Shown piece after piece: positions 63,129 through 64,000 of a stretch of 64,000 nt of DNA. The DNA lies in assembly GCA_040904785.1 (NCBI GenBank), contig JBBDSV010000065.1:1-64000 (forward strand), read 5' to 3'. Each line of letters opens with the position of its first letter. Position 1 is the first letter of the stretch. The notes beneath the pieces are model-generated. The model saw nothing but the letters and a program-made list of their open reading frames with translations, had not been told where the DNA came from and did not search any database. The translations under genes were made by a program, and so were the position numbers. The stretch comes from JBBDSV01 sp040904785 (GTDB lineage Bacteria; Actinomycetota; Nitriliruptoria; Nitriliruptorales; Nitriliruptoraceae).

Positions 63129-64000
63129 CCGCAACGCTCGCCCGCATCGTTCCCGATGGCGTCCGCCCGTGGCTCGGCGCGGTGTGCATTTCGTTCTCGG
63201 CGGTCTGGGTGCGCCTCGCCGACGTTGAACCGACACGCTCGGCGTTCCTTCGCGCCGTCTATGCGCTGCCGTTGCTGGCGATCCTGCTGGCGGTGCGGCC
63301 GGCGCCGCAGCGCCGGTGGCTGCTTCCGCTCGGCATCGTCTCGGGCATGCTGCTCGGCGGTGACTTCCTCATGTGGCACCGCTCGATTGAGATCGTCGGA
63401 GCGGGGCTGGGCACTGTGCTGCCGAATCTGCAGGTGGTCGTCGTCGGGGTGCTCGGCGTGGTGCTGTTCGGCGAACGCCCACGCGCACGGTTCTGGGTCG
63501 CGTTGCCGGTCGTTCTGACCGGCGTATGGCTGCTCGGCGCCGTTGGCACACCGTTGGTCGCTGGCTCGTCGTTCGTCGCCGGAATCGCCCTCGGCGTGCT
63601 CACAGCCGGGTTGTACGCGGGAGCGCTGGTGGTGATGCGACTCGCCCGCGCCAGCAACGCCGATCTGGTGTCGACCTTGTGGGCGATCACGTTGGGTGCG
63701 GCGATCGTGACCGCACCGGCGGCCGTCGTCGAGGGCGTCGCGGCACCCGCCGGATGGCCGGCCGACGGCTGGCTCGTGGTGCTGGCCGTCGGGTCGCAGG
63801 TCGTCGGCTGGCTGTTGTTGGCGTCGTCGATTCACCGCCTGCCCGCCGCCGCGACGTCCGTTGCCCTGCTGTTGCAGCCGGTGCTCGCGCTGCTGTGGGG
63901 GGCGTTGCTCCTGGCCGAGCCGTTGGGGCCACCGCAGGTCGCCGGTGCCGCGGTCGTACTCACCGGCGTGGCGCTCGCCCATCACGGCACGGCTCGGATC
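63125..64000 (+). CDS. DMT/EamA-family exporter, 3' end outside window
   Basis: Drug/metabolite transporter family protein; 292 residues are visible and the frame is open at the right edge. About ten hydrophobic segments form two EamA repeats: AVCISFSAVWVRLADVEPTRS to VLTGVWLLGAVGT, and FVAGIALGVLTAGLYAGALV to GAAVVLTGVALAHHG. The end of the second repeat, ALLLQPVLALLWGALLLAEPLGPPQ, is characteristic. Substrate unknown. Start GTG at 63125 overlaps the stop of the upstream four-helix gene as GTGA. Confidence 0.88.
   Translation, partial: MTATLARIVPDGVRPWLGAVCISFSAVWVRLADVEPTRSAFLRAVYALPLLAILLAVRPAPQRRWLLPLGIVSGMLLGGDFLMWHRSIEIVGAGLGTVLPNLQVVVVGVLGVVLFGERPRARFWVALPVVLTGVWLLGAVGTPLVAGSSFVAGIALGVLTAGLYAGALVVMRLARASNADLVSTLWAITLGAAIVTAPAAVVEGVAAPAGWPADGWLVVLAVGSQVVGWLLLASSIHRLPAAATSVALLLQPVLALLWGALLLAEPLGPPQVAGAAVVLTGVALAHHGTARI

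Noticed and set aside
1..64000. CRISPR arrays, insertion sequences, integrases or prophage genes
   Set aside because: None were seen; no direct repeat series, transposase or phage structural motif was found while reading both strands.

Overview
The window is a dense, GC-rich bacterial chromosome segment. Genes almost touch, many neighbours share 4-base ATGA or GTGA stop/start overlaps, and GTG or TTG starts are common. It looks actinobacterial. The run thrS, HIT protein, pgsA, patA-like, pimA-like, pdxS, pdxT, yebC, ruvC, ruvA, ruvB, yajC, secD, secF, apt, relA is the order known from mycobacteria. A CGAAC-N4-GTTCG SOS box of the Gram-positive type lies upstream of ruvC. The phosphatidylinositol mannoside-type genes, the KorAB ferredoxin oxidoreductase and the absence of a full mycolate or sporulation context fit a deep actinobacterial lineage such as Acidimicrobiia, but the class is an inference.

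Region 1 (1-18.9 kb, minus strand) is the conserved housekeeping block. It covers stringent response (relA, cut by the window edge), purine salvage (apt), Sec secretion accessories (secF, secD, yajC) with an HD-domain protein embedded, a K+/H+ antiporter, Holliday junction processing (ruvBAC), yebC, PLP synthesis (pdxST), a DUF3048 lipoprotein, PI-mannoside-type lipid synthesis (pimA, patA, pgsA), a HIT hydrolase, thrS and tRNA-Val(CAC).

Region 2 (19-28.5 kb) holds a Na/Pi symporter with a PhoU-like partner and a VanW-family wall protein on the plus strand. The minus strand carries korA, korB, a Fe-S RecB-like nuclease and a HIRAN protein that read as one operon, preceded by an M23 peptidase.

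Region 3 (28.5-44.8 kb) contains the large glutamate synthase subunit, a PaaI-type thioesterase divergent from ilvD, a Mug-type DNA glycosylase, a secreted zinc metalloprotease, pterin dehydratase, a Lon-N-domain protein, a 43-residue membrane protein, an SRAP protein, hemG and hemE, an orphan histidine kinase, RNase P RNA and a class IV PLP enzyme.

Region 4 (44.9-64 kb) contains trehalose synthesis (otsA, otsB) followed by a GGDEF-like protein, a zinc ribbon/Nif3 pair, tRNA-Val(UAC), pgi, a HAD phosphatase, guaB, 5-formyl-THF cyclo-ligase and rmuC. It then holds the three components of the N-acetylglutaminylglutamine amide (NAGGN) osmolyte system: M42 peptidase, ngg and asnO. A rhomboid protease and a methyltransferase lie inside that set. 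The window ends in a DMT-family exporter. Two compatible-solute pathways (trehalose and NAGGN) lie within 18 kb, which suggests an organism facing osmotic stress.

No CRISPR array, insertion sequence, prophage or integrase was seen, and no intergenic gap exceeds about 300 bases. The most interesting items are the NAGGN set in an apparent actinobacterium, the Fe-S nuclease/HIRAN pair at the end of the korAB operon, the SOS-type sites at ruvC and the SRAP gene, and several palindromes over promoters or start codons.
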